6,222 bases of DNA, from NCBI GenBank assembly GCA_964632945.1, contig CAZWCX010000228.1, positions 1-6,222 on the forward strand, read 5' to 3'. The notes beneath the pieces were generated by a model. It was not told the origin of the DNA. It saw nothing but the letters and a program-made list of their open reading frames with translations, and did no database searches. The position numbers and the translations under genes were made by a program. The number at the start of each line of letters is the position of its first letter. Position 1 is the first letter of the stretch. Of this stretch, positions 1-5,822 are shown piece by piece. The DNA comes from CAZWCX01 sp964632945. Its GTDB lineage: Bacteria > Planctomycetota > MHYJ01 > WSZJ01 > CAZWCX01.

Positions 1-19
1 GGCTTCGTTGCTCGTCGTC

Positions 20-41
20 GGCGATGCACGGGGGCATCGCC
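20..41. repeat. Inverted repeat, 8-bp perfect stem
   Basis: GGCGATGC (20-27) is the exact reverse complement of GCATCGCC (34-41), with a six-base loop between. It lies about 165 bases past the lipoprotein stop codon. There is no flanking T-run. A role as a terminator or a repeated intergenic element is only inferred. Confidence 0.45.
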
Positions 42-64
42 TCCTCCGCGCGCCTTCCGGTCGC

Positions 65-104
65 CCCGCGGTCCTGGCCGCTGACACCGCCAGGAACCCG
101 CGGG
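65..104. repeat. Long imperfect inverted repeat, 7 + 7 bp
   Basis: CCCGCGG-TCCTGGC (65-78) pairs with GCCAGGA (89-95) and CCGCGGG (98-104). The two pairing blocks are separated by a two-base bulge at 96-97, and the loop is ten bases. Fourteen base pairs, mostly G-C, make this the strongest fold in the 3' region of the leftward unit. It could be a transcript-end stabiliser, a terminator without a U-tract, or a REP-like repeat. Genome-wide copy number would distinguish these. Confidence 0.45.
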
Positions 105-171
105 CGGACTCTTCACGAAGTCGCTGACGCGGCTTCCTGAACAGTCGGGCTAGTCCGCCTTCGGCCGGGAG

Positions 172-191
172 ACCGCCGGAGGTACGGCGGT
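172..191 (-). terminator. Hairpin just after the lipoprotein stop codon
   Basis: ACCGCCG (172-178) and CGGCGGT (185-191) form a perfect 7-bp stem with a six-base loop. It lies 14 bases downstream of the TAG stop (206-208) of the minus-strand lipoprotein gene. Position and GC-rich stem suit a terminator or 3'-end-protecting structure. The usual U-tract is absent, so the terminator call is tentative. Confidence 0.35.
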
Positions 192-205
192 TCCCGATCC
201 GCGCG

Positions 206-1585
206 CTATTTGAACTCGAACTTGTCGCCCTTCTCCTTCCACCACTGTTCCCAGGCCCCCGCATACTTCTCGCGTTCCTCCTTCGAGCCGAAGAACGGAA
301 ACGGGAAGCTCTGGCCGGTGCGCTGCCGCAGCGTGTCGTACGCGATCGCGCTCTTCGCCGTGTCGGCCCCCTTCAGATACTCGATCAGGTGCGGGATCGC
401 CCGCTTGTCCTTCAACTTCACGAGCGAATCCGCGGCGTAGAAGCGGAGGTCGCGGTTCTCGTGCGACAGGAACGGGGCCAGGCTCGAAGTGCCCTGGGGA
501 TCGCCGAGGTTGCCGAGGATCTTGATGGCCGCCAATTGAGTCTGCGGTTTCTTGAGATGGTCCTGGAGAAGCGGCGTGACCACCCGCGGATCGAGGAACG
601 AGAGCGCCTTCTCCGCGCGAAACTTCGCCGTGATGTCCGAGTCGGAGAGCATCTTGACCAGCGCGGGTGCGACGATGTGCGAGACGTCGCGCATCTGGCG
701 CGCCACGGCTTCGACATCGCTCGTGGTGCGCAGTTGGTTGGTCAGGTAGGCCGCCTTCTCCTCGGGAGTGGCGTCCGCGGGGATTTGCATCGGCGGAGTA
801 CCGGTTGGACCCGCCTTCGCCGTGCTCACCGCGGTGCCGTCGCCGGTCGCGCCGGCCTTCTCGCGGGCGAGACGCTCGGCGTCGGCCTTTTCGCGGGCGA
901 GGCGCTCGGCGTCGGTCTTCTCGCGGGCGAGGCGCTCGGCGTCGGTCTTCTCGCGGGCGAGGCGCTCGGCGTCGGTCTTCTCGCGGGCGAGGCGCTCGGC
1001 GTCGGCCTTTTCGCGGGCGAGACGCTCGGCGTCGGCCTTTTCGCGGGCGAGGCGCTCGGCGTCGGCCTTTTCGCGGGCGAGACGCTCGGCATCTCCCTGT
1101 TCCCGAATCCGCCGCTCCGCCTCCGCGCGCTCCTGCAGCAGGCGCTCGGTCTCCGCCTTCTCGCGCGCGATGCGCTCCTCCACCGCCTTCTGGCGCTGGA
1201 TCCGTTCGGCATCGGCCGCCGAGAGGTCCGGGGCGGTGCCCGAACTTCCGCCGGTGGGACCGGCGAACGAGCCGTCGCCCGACCCGAGGCGCGCGTCGCC
1301 GTCGGTGGGAGTGATCACGGGCCGGCGGGAGACGTCTCGCTTGATGACTTCCACTTCGGTCTTGAGGACCGCAATCTCGCGTTTGTTGTCGTCGGTCTGC
1401 ACGCGCAGATCGTCGACCTCCTTGCGCAGGGGGTGGATCGCCTGCTCCACCGTGTCGGTGATGCGCTGGTTCTGCGCTGCGCCGGTTTCCTCGCCGCCGG
1501 AACCGCCGAAGACGGAGCAGCCCGTCATGGGCAGGCCGACCAGCAGCCAGACGACGAGAAATCGCAGCCTGGAATCGCGGAACAT
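206..1585 (-). CDS. Lipoprotein with coiled coil, DAERLAREK tandem repeats and HEAT-like C-terminus
   Basis: This encodes a predicted 459-residue envelope lipoprotein of unknown function. The start at 1585 is chosen because a GGAGGA ribosome site lies six bases upstream and a signal peptide begins there; the frame also extends up to a TTG at 1693. Residues 1-23 form a positively charged start, a hydrophobic core and a lipobox ending M-T-G-C, with Cys23 as the lipidation site. Residues about 38-87 have heptad-like coiled-coil character. A highly charged Arg/Glu/Ala helix follows from about 120 and includes eight decapeptides of the type DAERLAREK(A/T) at about 163-242, likely one long rigid helix as in the TolA stalk. 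Residues from about 260 contain paired helices ending in conserved Asp/Leu, typical of HEAT or PBS-lyase-like repeats, then a Trp-rich end (W-EQWW). HEAT repeats usually mediate protein binding, so a scaffold role is inferred. It is last in the purF-purM unit, 104 bases after purM. Confidence 0.8.
   Translation of the reverse strand: MFRDSRLRFLVVWLLVGLPMTGCSVFGGSGGEETGAAQNQRITDTVEQAIHPLRKEVDDLRVQTDDNKREIAVLKTEVEVIKRDVSRRPVITPTDGDARLGSGDGSFAGPTGGSSGTAPDLSAADAERIQRQKAVEERIAREKAETERLLQERAEAERRIREQGDAERLAREKADAERLAREKADAERLAREKADAERLAREKTDAERLAREKTDAERLAREKTDAERLAREKADAERLAREKAGATGDGTAVSTAKAGPTGTPPMQIPADATPEEKAAYLTNQLRTTSDVEAVARQMRDVSHIVAPALVKMLSDSDITAKFRAEKALSFLDPRVVTPLLQDHLKKPQTQLAAIKILGNLGDPQGTSSLAPFLSHENRDLRFYAADSLVKLKDKRAIPHLIEYLKGADTAKSAIAYDTLRQRTGQSFPFPFFGSKEEREKYAGAWEQWWKEKGDKFEFK
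861..1100 (-). repeat. 30-bp in-frame tandem repeat, eight copies
   Basis: Eight uninterrupted 30-base units begin at 861, 891, 921, 951, 981, 1011, 1041 and 1071. Each starts TCGCGGGCGA on the plus strand. Units 2-4 are identical and end GTCGGTCTTC, giving Thr in the protein. The others end GTCGGCCTTT, giving Ala, and the unit at 1071 has diverged at its far end. Each unit encodes one decapeptide of the lipoprotein's helical stalk. The near-identity at DNA level points to recent expansion by slippage or unequal recombination; because the unit is 30 bases, copy changes keep the frame. Confidence 0.95.
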
Positions 1586-1591
1586 CAGGAA

Positions 1592-1597
1592 TCCTCC
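1592..1597 (-). promoter_or_regulatory. Ribosome binding site of the lipoprotein gene
   Basis: On the minus strand GGAGGA lies six bases before the ATG at 1585-1583. It fixes the start there, 36 codons inside the longest open frame, and matches the start of the lipoprotein signal peptide. Confidence 0.8.
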
Positions 1598-1636
1598 GAG
1601 TCGAGCCGTTGCCGACGGGCCGGCCCTGGCGCGGGA

Positions 1637-1653
1637 TTCCCCCTCCGGGGGAA
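1637..1653. repeat. Inverted repeat between purM and the lipoprotein gene
   Basis: TTCCCCC (1637-1643) and GGGGGAA (1647-1653) form a perfect 7-bp stem with a three-base loop, in the 104-base gap after purM. No T-run follows, so full termination is not expected. Partial termination or RNA processing, giving unequal expression of the lipoprotein relative to purM, is possible. This is inference only. Confidence 0.4.
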
Positions 1654-1689
1654 CGTCCTGCGCGCGGCGCCTTCGACCGCCGGAGATCG

Positions 1690-2796
1690 TCAATGAACGA
1701 TATTGACTTCGCCGCGCCCCGCCCGGATCTCCCCGATCGGGAGCGCCGGAAAACCGAGCGAGCGCAGACGAGCGATCAAGGGGTCCTGGAAGTAGGGGTC
1801 GACCACCATCACGTAGCCGATCCCCATGTTGAACACCCGGTACATTTCCTCGCGGCTCACCTTGCCGAGCCGGCGGAGCAGATGAAAAATCGGGGGCGGA
1901 TCCCAGGCGCGCGCCTCGAGGTCGGCCGCCGTGCCCGCCGGCAGCACGCGCGGCAGATTCTCGACGAGGCCGCCGCCGGTGATGTGCGCCATGCCCTTGA
2001 TCGCCCGGCGCATGCGTTCCTGGCGCATGAGGTCCAACACCGGCTTGGCGTAGATGCGCGTCGGGCGGAGCAGCTCATCGGCAAGGGGACCGCCCAGTTC
2101 GTCGATGTGGGCGTTGGGGCGCAATTTGGCCCGCTCGAACAGGACCTTGCGCACGAGCGAATAGCCGTTCGAGTGGAGTCCGTTCGAGAGCAAGCCGACG
2201 ACCCGGTCGCCGGGAGCAATCCGCTTCCCCAGGATCATGCGGTCCTTTTCCACGACCCCGGTGAGGAATCCGGACAGGTCGTACTCTCCGGGTCCGTAGA
2301 AGCCGGGCATTTCCGCGGTTTCCCCGCCCAGAAGGGCGCAGCCCGCCTGGCGGCACCCTTCCACGATTCCTTTCATGATGTCGAGCAGCGTCTGCGGTTT
2401 CACCTTCCCGGTCGCGATGTAGTCGAGGAAGAATAGCGGTTCTCCCCCGTGCACCAGGAGGTCGTTGACGTTCATCGCCACGAGGTCGATGCCTACGGTG
2501 TCGTGGCGGCCGGTGAGGAAGGCGATCCGAAGCTTGGTGCCGACGCCGTCGGCGCAGCCCATGAGCACCGGCTTGCGGTAGGAGCGTTTGAAGAGGGGGG
2601 CATCGTGGGTGAGCGAGAAGAACCCGGCGAACCCCCACGGCACGTCGATCACGCGCGGACCGTGCGTCCGGCGGGCCATCCGCAGGACCTGGTCGATGAC
2701 CCGGTCCTTGCCCTCCTGGTCGACGCCGGCGGCCTTGTATGCGCCGCCTGCGGCGGCTTTCGTCCTGGACACGGACACCTCTTCCTTCGCGGCCAT
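1690..2796 (-). CDS. purM: Phosphoribosylformylglycinamidine cyclo-ligase (AIR synthase)
   Basis: The cytosolic enzyme uses ATP to close the imidazole ring of FGAM, giving 5-aminoimidazole ribonucleotide, the fifth step of purine synthesis. The product is 368 residues, slightly longer than the usual ~345 because of a short N-terminal extension. Family signatures run in order: YKAAGVD (20-26), ADGVGTKL (82-89), GIDLVAMNVNDLL (102-114), the FFLDYIATGK segment (122-131), GGETAEMPG (157-165), then HSNGYSLVRK, LLRPTRIY, AHITGGGLVENLPRVLP and the MYRVFNMGIG segment near the end. The start at 2796 gives a family-like N-terminus. The frame stays open upstream to 2898, but those residues overlap purF and look non-coding. 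The ribosome site is weak (GGACGAAATC before ATG), suggesting partial dependence on purF translation, 64 bases upstream. Known family; confident. Confidence 0.97.
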   Translation of the reverse strand: MAAKEEVSVSRTKAAAGGAYKAAGVDQEGKDRVIDQVLRMARRTHGPRVIDVPWGFAGFFSLTHDAPLFKRSYRKPVLMGCADGVGTKLRIAFLTGRHDTVGIDLVAMNVNDLLVHGGEPLFFLDYIATGKVKPQTLLDIMKGIVEGCRQAGCALLGGETAEMPGFYGPGEYDLSGFLTGVVEKDRMILGKRIAPGDRVVGLLSNGLHSNGYSLVRKVLFERAKLRPNAHIDELGGPLADELLRPTRIYAKPVLDLMRQERMRRAIKGMAHITGGGLVENLPRVLPAGTAADLEARAWDPPPIFHLLRRLGKVSREEMYRVFNMGIGYVMVVDPYFQDPLIARLRSLGFPALPIGEIRAGRGEVNIVH

Positions 2797-2860
2797 GATT
2801 TCGTCCGGCCGGAATCCCGGGTCCGGCCCCCGTGGGAGGGCTCCGCGCCCCCGCCCGCGA

Positions 2861-4258
2861 TCACTTCGGTTCCAGACAGTCTTTGACGAATGCGGCATCC
2901 GGCGCCACCGGGTATCGGCCGGAGTAACAGGCGGTGCAATAGTGGGTCTTGGGCCGTCCCACCGTGGACAGGAGCCCCTCGATCGAGAGGTACCCGAGGC
3001 TGTCCAGCCCGAGGAAGTCGCGAATCCCCTCGACCTCGAGCTGGGCGGCGATCAACTGTTTCCGGTCGGGAAAGTCGATGCCGTAGTAGCAGGGATGCCG
3101 CGTGGGTGGACAGCTCACGCGCATGTGCACCTCGCGGGCCCCCGCCTCGCGCAGAGTCCGGATGCGCGACCGTGACGTCGTTCCCCGGATGATGGAGTCG
3201 TCGACGAGGACGATGCGCTTGCCGCGGATCACTTCGGGAACGATGGTCAGCTTGATCGAAACGCTCGCGTCCCGAGTGGCCTGGGTCGGCTGGATGAAGG
3301 TGCGACCGACGTAATGGTTGCGGATGAAGCCGAACTCCATCGGGATGCCCGAACGGCGCGAAAACCCCAGGGCCGCGCCCGTGCCGCTGTCCGGGATCGG
3401 CACGACCAGGTCGGCCTGCGCCGGGTGTTCCTCGGCCAAGCGCTCGCCCAGGCGCACGCGCACGAGATGCACGGTGTCGCCGTACACCAGGCTGTCGGGA
3501 CGGGCGAAGTAGACGTGTTCGAAGATGCAGTGGGCGGGCTGCGCCTGCTCGCGGGGGACGAACCGCTCCGAGCGCGGAGGCGCGCCGGGGGTGAGGCGGA
3601 GGATCTCGCCGGGTTCGACGTCCCGTTCGTACGTTGCCCCGATCAGCGTGAAGGCCGACGTCTCGCTGGCCACCACCCAGGCGGACCCCAACCGGCCCAG
3701 GCAGAGGGGACGAAAACCCTGCGGATCCCGGACGGCGATCAACTCGTCCTTCATCAGGAACAGCAGCGAAAACGCCCCCTGGATCCGGCGCATCGCCTCC
3801 GCAAGCGCGTCCGGACGCCCCGCGATTTCGGGGTTCGCCAGCAGGTGCAGGATCACCTCGCTGTCCGAAGTGGTCTGGAAGATGGAGCCCTGGGCCTCGG
3901 CCTCCCGGCGCAGCGTGGCGCTGTTCACCAGGTTGCCGTTGTGCGCCACCGCGACCGAGCCGCGCGAGTACGAAACCACCAGCGGCTGGGCGTTCCCCAG
4001 CGTGGAGGAGCCGGTCGTGGAATAGCGCACATGGCCGATCGCGGTCGGCTGCGCAAGGTCCTGCAGCACCGTCTCCGTGAATACGTCCGCCACCAGGCCC
4101 ATGCCCCGGTGGCTGCGGATGCGCCGTCCGTCGGTGCTGGCGATGCCCGCGCTTTCCTGGCCACGGTGTTGCAGCGCGTACAGGCCGTAGTAGGTCTTGA
4201 GCACGGCCTCCGGATCGCCGGTGATGCCGAAGAGACCGCACGCTTCCTTGATGGGCAT
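2861..4258 (-). CDS. purF: Amidophosphoribosyltransferase, Fe-S-containing type
   Basis: This is the first committed step of purine synthesis: PRPP and glutamine give phosphoribosylamine. The product is 465 residues. The start at 4258 yields MPIKEACG, a six-residue propeptide before catalytic Cys7, which should be exposed by self-cleavage as in B. subtilis PurF; a GTG at 4300 is the only longer option. The Ntn glutaminase domain shows HRGQESAG (31-38), GHVRYSTTG (75-83), AHNGNL (105-110) and SDSE (131-134). The phosphoribosyltransferase domain has the PRPP loop VLVDDSIIRGTTS (350-362). Cys244 (CIFE), Cys390 (PCYYGID), Cys441 and Cys444 (CTAC) match the four [4Fe-4S] ligands of the B. subtilis-type enzyme, in which the cluster makes stability oxygen-sensitive. 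E. coli PurF lacks it. The gene sits between the TPR-like membrane protein gene and purM in one minus-strand unit. AMP/GMP feedback inhibition is known for the family. Confidence 0.98.
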   Translation of the reverse strand: MPIKEACGLFGITGDPEAVLKTYYGLYALQHRGQESAGIASTDGRRIRSHRGMGLVADVFTETVLQDLAQPTAIGHVRYSTTGSSTLGNAQPLVVSYSRGSVAVAHNGNLVNSATLRREAEAQGSIFQTTSDSEVILHLLANPEIAGRPDALAEAMRRIQGAFSLLFLMKDELIAVRDPQGFRPLCLGRLGSAWVVASETSAFTLIGATYERDVEPGEILRLTPGAPPRSERFVPREQAQPAHCIFEHVYFARPDSLVYGDTVHLVRVRLGERLAEEHPAQADLVVPIPDSGTGAALGFSRRSGIPMEFGFIRNHYVGRTFIQPTQATRDASVSIKLTIVPEVIRGKRIVLVDDSIIRGTTSRSRIRTLREAGAREVHMRVSCPPTRHPCYYGIDFPDRKQLIAAQLEVEGIRDFLGLDSLGYLSIEGLLSTVGRPKTHYCTACYSGRYPVAPDAAFVKDCLEPK

Positions 4259-4321
4259 CGTATCCCGTCCCACGGATTCCGGGGTCCCGAGGCCGGCCAC
4301 GTCGCCCGCCCGGACCCGGGC

Positions 4322-4337
4322 GCGGACCTAGGTCCGC
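4322..4337. repeat. 16-bp perfect palindrome across a stop codon
   Basis: GCGGACC-TA-GGTCCGC is fully self-complementary and contains the TAG stop (4328-4330) of the minus-strand membrane protein gene. With one base bulged, GGG at 4318-4320 can extend pairing to CCC at 4338-4340. As RNA it would form a strong hairpin in the gap before purF. There is no T-run. It may be a partial terminator or attenuator, a processing site, or a binding site for a dimeric regulator. Confidence 0.45.
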
Positions 4338-4858
4338 CCCCCTTTCATCCCGGCCAGTTGTCGTTGCACGTCGGCCTTGAAGCGCTTTTCCGGGTCCACC
4401 CACAGCGCCTGCTGGAACCGTTTGCGCGCTCGCCAACGACGGCCGAGCGCCCGGTAGACCAGCCCCAGATAGTAGTGCCCCGCCGGTTCCTCCGGGTCCA
4501 TGCGCACCAGCCTCTTCAGGAGGCGGCGCGCATCTTCCAGTCGATGGCCGGCGAAGGCCTGGTGAACCTCGAAGTACAGTTCCCGTTTCTTGCGCTCGAA
4601 CGCCTTGCGCCGCCGCCAGTAGGTGATGTGGAACACGTCCAGGAGCGTGTACGCCCACACCAGGCCGGCCGCGCCCAGACACCCGCGCGCAAAGCGCGTC
4701 GGATTCGACGTTCGCGCCAGATACGGCGCCAGGAACGCGCCGTTCAGGAACATGACCGCCAGAAAGAAGAGGAACACTCCCCGCGCGCAGCGTCCCAGGA
4801 CGACGTGCCCCAGCCCGGGCACCAGGGACAGGACGTGGGCGGCGATCCTCGCGATCAT
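4328..4858 (-). CDS. Small membrane protein with TPR-like C-terminus, function unknown
   Basis: This encodes 176 residues of unrecognised family. The ATG at 4858 is chosen because AAGGAGG lies nine bases upstream; a longer frame to 4936 runs through the promoter region and is unlikely. The N-terminus (LVPGLGHVVLGRCARG, residues 12-27) resembles the PGLGQ-x-G-x-KG entry motif of TM2/DUF5683-type membrane proteins. Hydrophobic segments at about 27-47 and 59-81 are probable transmembrane helices. A basic RRRKAFERKKR stretch (82-92) follows, placing the tail in the cytoplasm by the positive-inside rule. Residues about 93-165 contain two helical repeats with TPR-like spacing (AFAGHRLEDARRLLKRLV, then HYYLGLVYRALGRRWRARKR ending ALWVDPE). 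It is first in the minus-strand unit, 69 bases before purF. A role as a membrane-anchored adaptor is inferred from architecture only. Confidence 0.75.
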   Translation of the reverse strand: MIARIAAHVLSLVPGLGHVVLGRCARGVFLFFLAVMFLNGAFLAPYLARTSNPTRFARGCLGAAGLVWAYTLLDVFHITYWRRRKAFERKKRELYFEVHQAFAGHRLEDARRLLKRLVRMDPEEPAGHYYLGLVYRALGRRWRARKRFQQALWVDPEKRFKADVQRQLAGMKGGRT

Positions 4859-4867
4859 GGCGGGCGC

Positions 4868-4874
4868 CCTCCTT
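4868..4874 (-). promoter_or_regulatory. Ribosome binding site of the TPR-like membrane protein gene
   Basis: AAGGAGG on the minus strand lies nine bases before the ATG at 4858-4856. It is a full match to the Shine-Dalgarno core and decides the start over the longer open frame. Confidence 0.8.
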
Positions 4875-4902
4875 GGGCGCCGGGGAACCCATCGAAACAT
4901 GC

Positions 4903-4932
4903 AGTCTATCGCGGGGGGACGGGCGACGGCAA
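4903..4932 (-). promoter_or_regulatory. Candidate sigma-70-type promoter for the leftward purine unit
   Basis: On the minus strand TTGCCG (4932-4927) and TAGACT (4908-4903) are 18 bases apart. Each matches four of six consensus positions. The start site would fall near 4896, giving a leader of about 40 bases that includes the AAGGAGG site. The match is moderate, and the housekeeping promoter consensus of this organism is unknown. Confidence 0.4.
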
Positions 4933-4955
4933 GCAATATGCATCCCGCACGGGGT

Positions 4956-4985
4956 CTGGCGCGGGCCCCAGGCCTTCGCTACAAT
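4956..4985 (+). promoter_or_regulatory. Candidate sigma-70-type promoter for aat and the ytxJ-like gene
   Basis: TACAAT at 4980-4985 matches five of six positions of the -10 consensus. CTGGCG at 4956-4961, 18 bases upstream, is a weak -35 (three of six). Transcription would start near 4992, about 27 bases before the aat ATG. It is the most AT-rich hexamer in a GC-rich gap, which supports the call. Confidence 0.4.
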
Positions 4986-5018
4986 GGCCTCCGACGCCTT
5001 GCGAGGGTCGAGAGTACC

Positions 5019-5822
5019 ATGGTCCCCAGCGTTCCCGCCGAACCCGAGGATCACATCGAAGACTTCCTGCCGTACAGCTACTTCCGTCGGCTTCCCTCCA
5101 TCGACGGCAGTCGGCCGGACGACCCGCGCGCGTTCCCCGAGATCCGCCGCGCCTTGCGCCACCCCAACGGTCTGCTGTGCCGGGGCGGCGACCTCGACCC
5201 GCAACGCATCCTCCTCGCCTACCGCCACGGGATCTTCCCCTGGTACGAGGAGGGGATCCCGATCCTCTGGTGGTCTCCCGATCCTCGCGAAGTCCTGCTT
5301 CCTGAGGAGTTCCACCTGCCCCGCACCCTGCGCGGTGTTCTCCGCCGCAATCCATTCGAAGTCCGGCTCGACAGCGCCTTTCGCGAGGTGATGAAGGCGT
5401 GCGCCGCCCCCCGACCCGGCCAGCACGGGACCTGGATCACCCGGGACCTCCTCGATGGGTACTGCGCCCTGCATGATCAGGGTTGGGCCCACTCCGCCGA
5501 GGCATGGGATGGCGAGGGTCTCGCCGGTGGGCTCTATGGCGTCGCCGTCGGCGCCGTCTTTTTCGGCGAGTCGATGTTCGCCCGCCGGGACAACGCCTCC
5601 AAGGTCGCGTTCGCCGTGCTCGTGGATCAACTGCGGCGCTGGGGCTTTCGACTCATCGATTGCCAGGTGCACACCCCCCACCTGGAGCGCTTCGGCAGTC
5701 GTCCGATGCCACGGGTCGAGTATCTGACGCGGCTGGAGGAGTGGTGCGCGGCGCCCGGTCGCGAGGGGCGCTGGCAACTGGATCCGCCCGGGGATGCGGC
5801 GCGCGCGAAGGAGGGGGCATGA
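5019..5822 (+). CDS. aat: Leucyl/phenylalanyl-tRNA-protein transferase
   Basis: The cytosolic enzyme moves Leu or Phe from aminoacyl-tRNA to proteins with N-terminal Arg or Lys, creating N-degrons read by ClpS/ClpAP. The product is 267 residues; E. coli Aat is about 234. The extra length is an N-terminal stretch of about 40 residues and a loose C-terminal tail. Family signatures are present in order: GLLCRGGDL (51-59), YRHGIFPW (68-75), ILWWSPDPR (82-90), GTWITRDL (137-144), HSAEAW (158-163), GGLYGVAVGAVFFGESMF (170-187), NASK (192-195) and LIDCQ (212-216). Asp214 and Gln216 correspond to the catalytic Asp/Gln of the E. coli LIDCQ motif. The ATG at 5019 has only a poor ribosome site (GAGGGTCGAGAG). 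Its stop TGA overlaps the next gene's ATG, and its last codons carry that gene's Shine-Dalgarno sequence. Confidence 0.96.
   Translation: MVPSVPAEPEDHIEDFLPYSYFRRLPSIDGSRPDDPRAFPEIRRALRHPNGLLCRGGDLDPQRILLAYRHGIFPWYEEGIPILWWSPDPREVLLPEEFHLPRTLRGVLRRNPFEVRLDSAFREVMKACAAPRPGQHGTWITRDLLDGYCALHDQGWAHSAEAWDGEGLAGGLYGVAVGAVFFGESMFARRDNASKVAFAVLVDQLRRWGFRLIDCQVHTPHLERFGSRPMPRVEYLTRLEEWCAAPGREGRWQLDPPGDAARAKEGA
5808..5814 (+). promoter_or_regulatory. Ribosome binding site of the ytxJ-like gene, inside aat
   Basis: AAGGAGG lies four bases before the ATG at 5819, within the last codons of aat. Together with the ATGA stop/start overlap it argues that the downstream frame is really translated, and is probably coupled to aat. 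This bears directly on whether the in-frame TGA that follows is meaningful. Confidence 0.8.

Larger units (their letters stand above)
1..205. other. Intergenic region without a gene, three stem-loops
   Basis: No convincing coding frame is visible. The stretch lies downstream of the lipoprotein stop codon on the minus strand. It contains three inverted repeats (20-41, 65-104 and 172-191), each listed separately. None is followed by a T-run on either strand, so none is a textbook intrinsic terminator. The concentration of hairpins after the last gene of a unit fits a transcript 3' end or a REP-like intergenic element. No tRNA or other RNA gene was recognised. Confidence 0.5.

Noticed and set aside
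861..1100. CRISPR array from regular 30-base periodicity
   Set aside because: The units are directly adjacent with no spacers, and they encode a decapeptide in frame within a lipoprotein.
1586..1693. TTG start at 1693 for the lipoprotein gene
   Set aside because: It would place 36 charged residues before the signal peptide and overlap the purM stop. The ATG at 1585 has a good ribosome site.
389..1706. Plus-strand open frames opposite the lipoprotein gene
   Set aside because: Their repeats only mirror the 30-bp tandem repeat. The minus-strand frame has a signal peptide, lipobox and ribosome site, which these lack.
3314..5305. Plus-strand open frame of 663 codons opposite purF
   Set aside because: It is antisense to purF and to the membrane protein gene, with Arg/His/Pro-rich composition and no recognisable motifs. 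It is a mirror of high-GC codon use.
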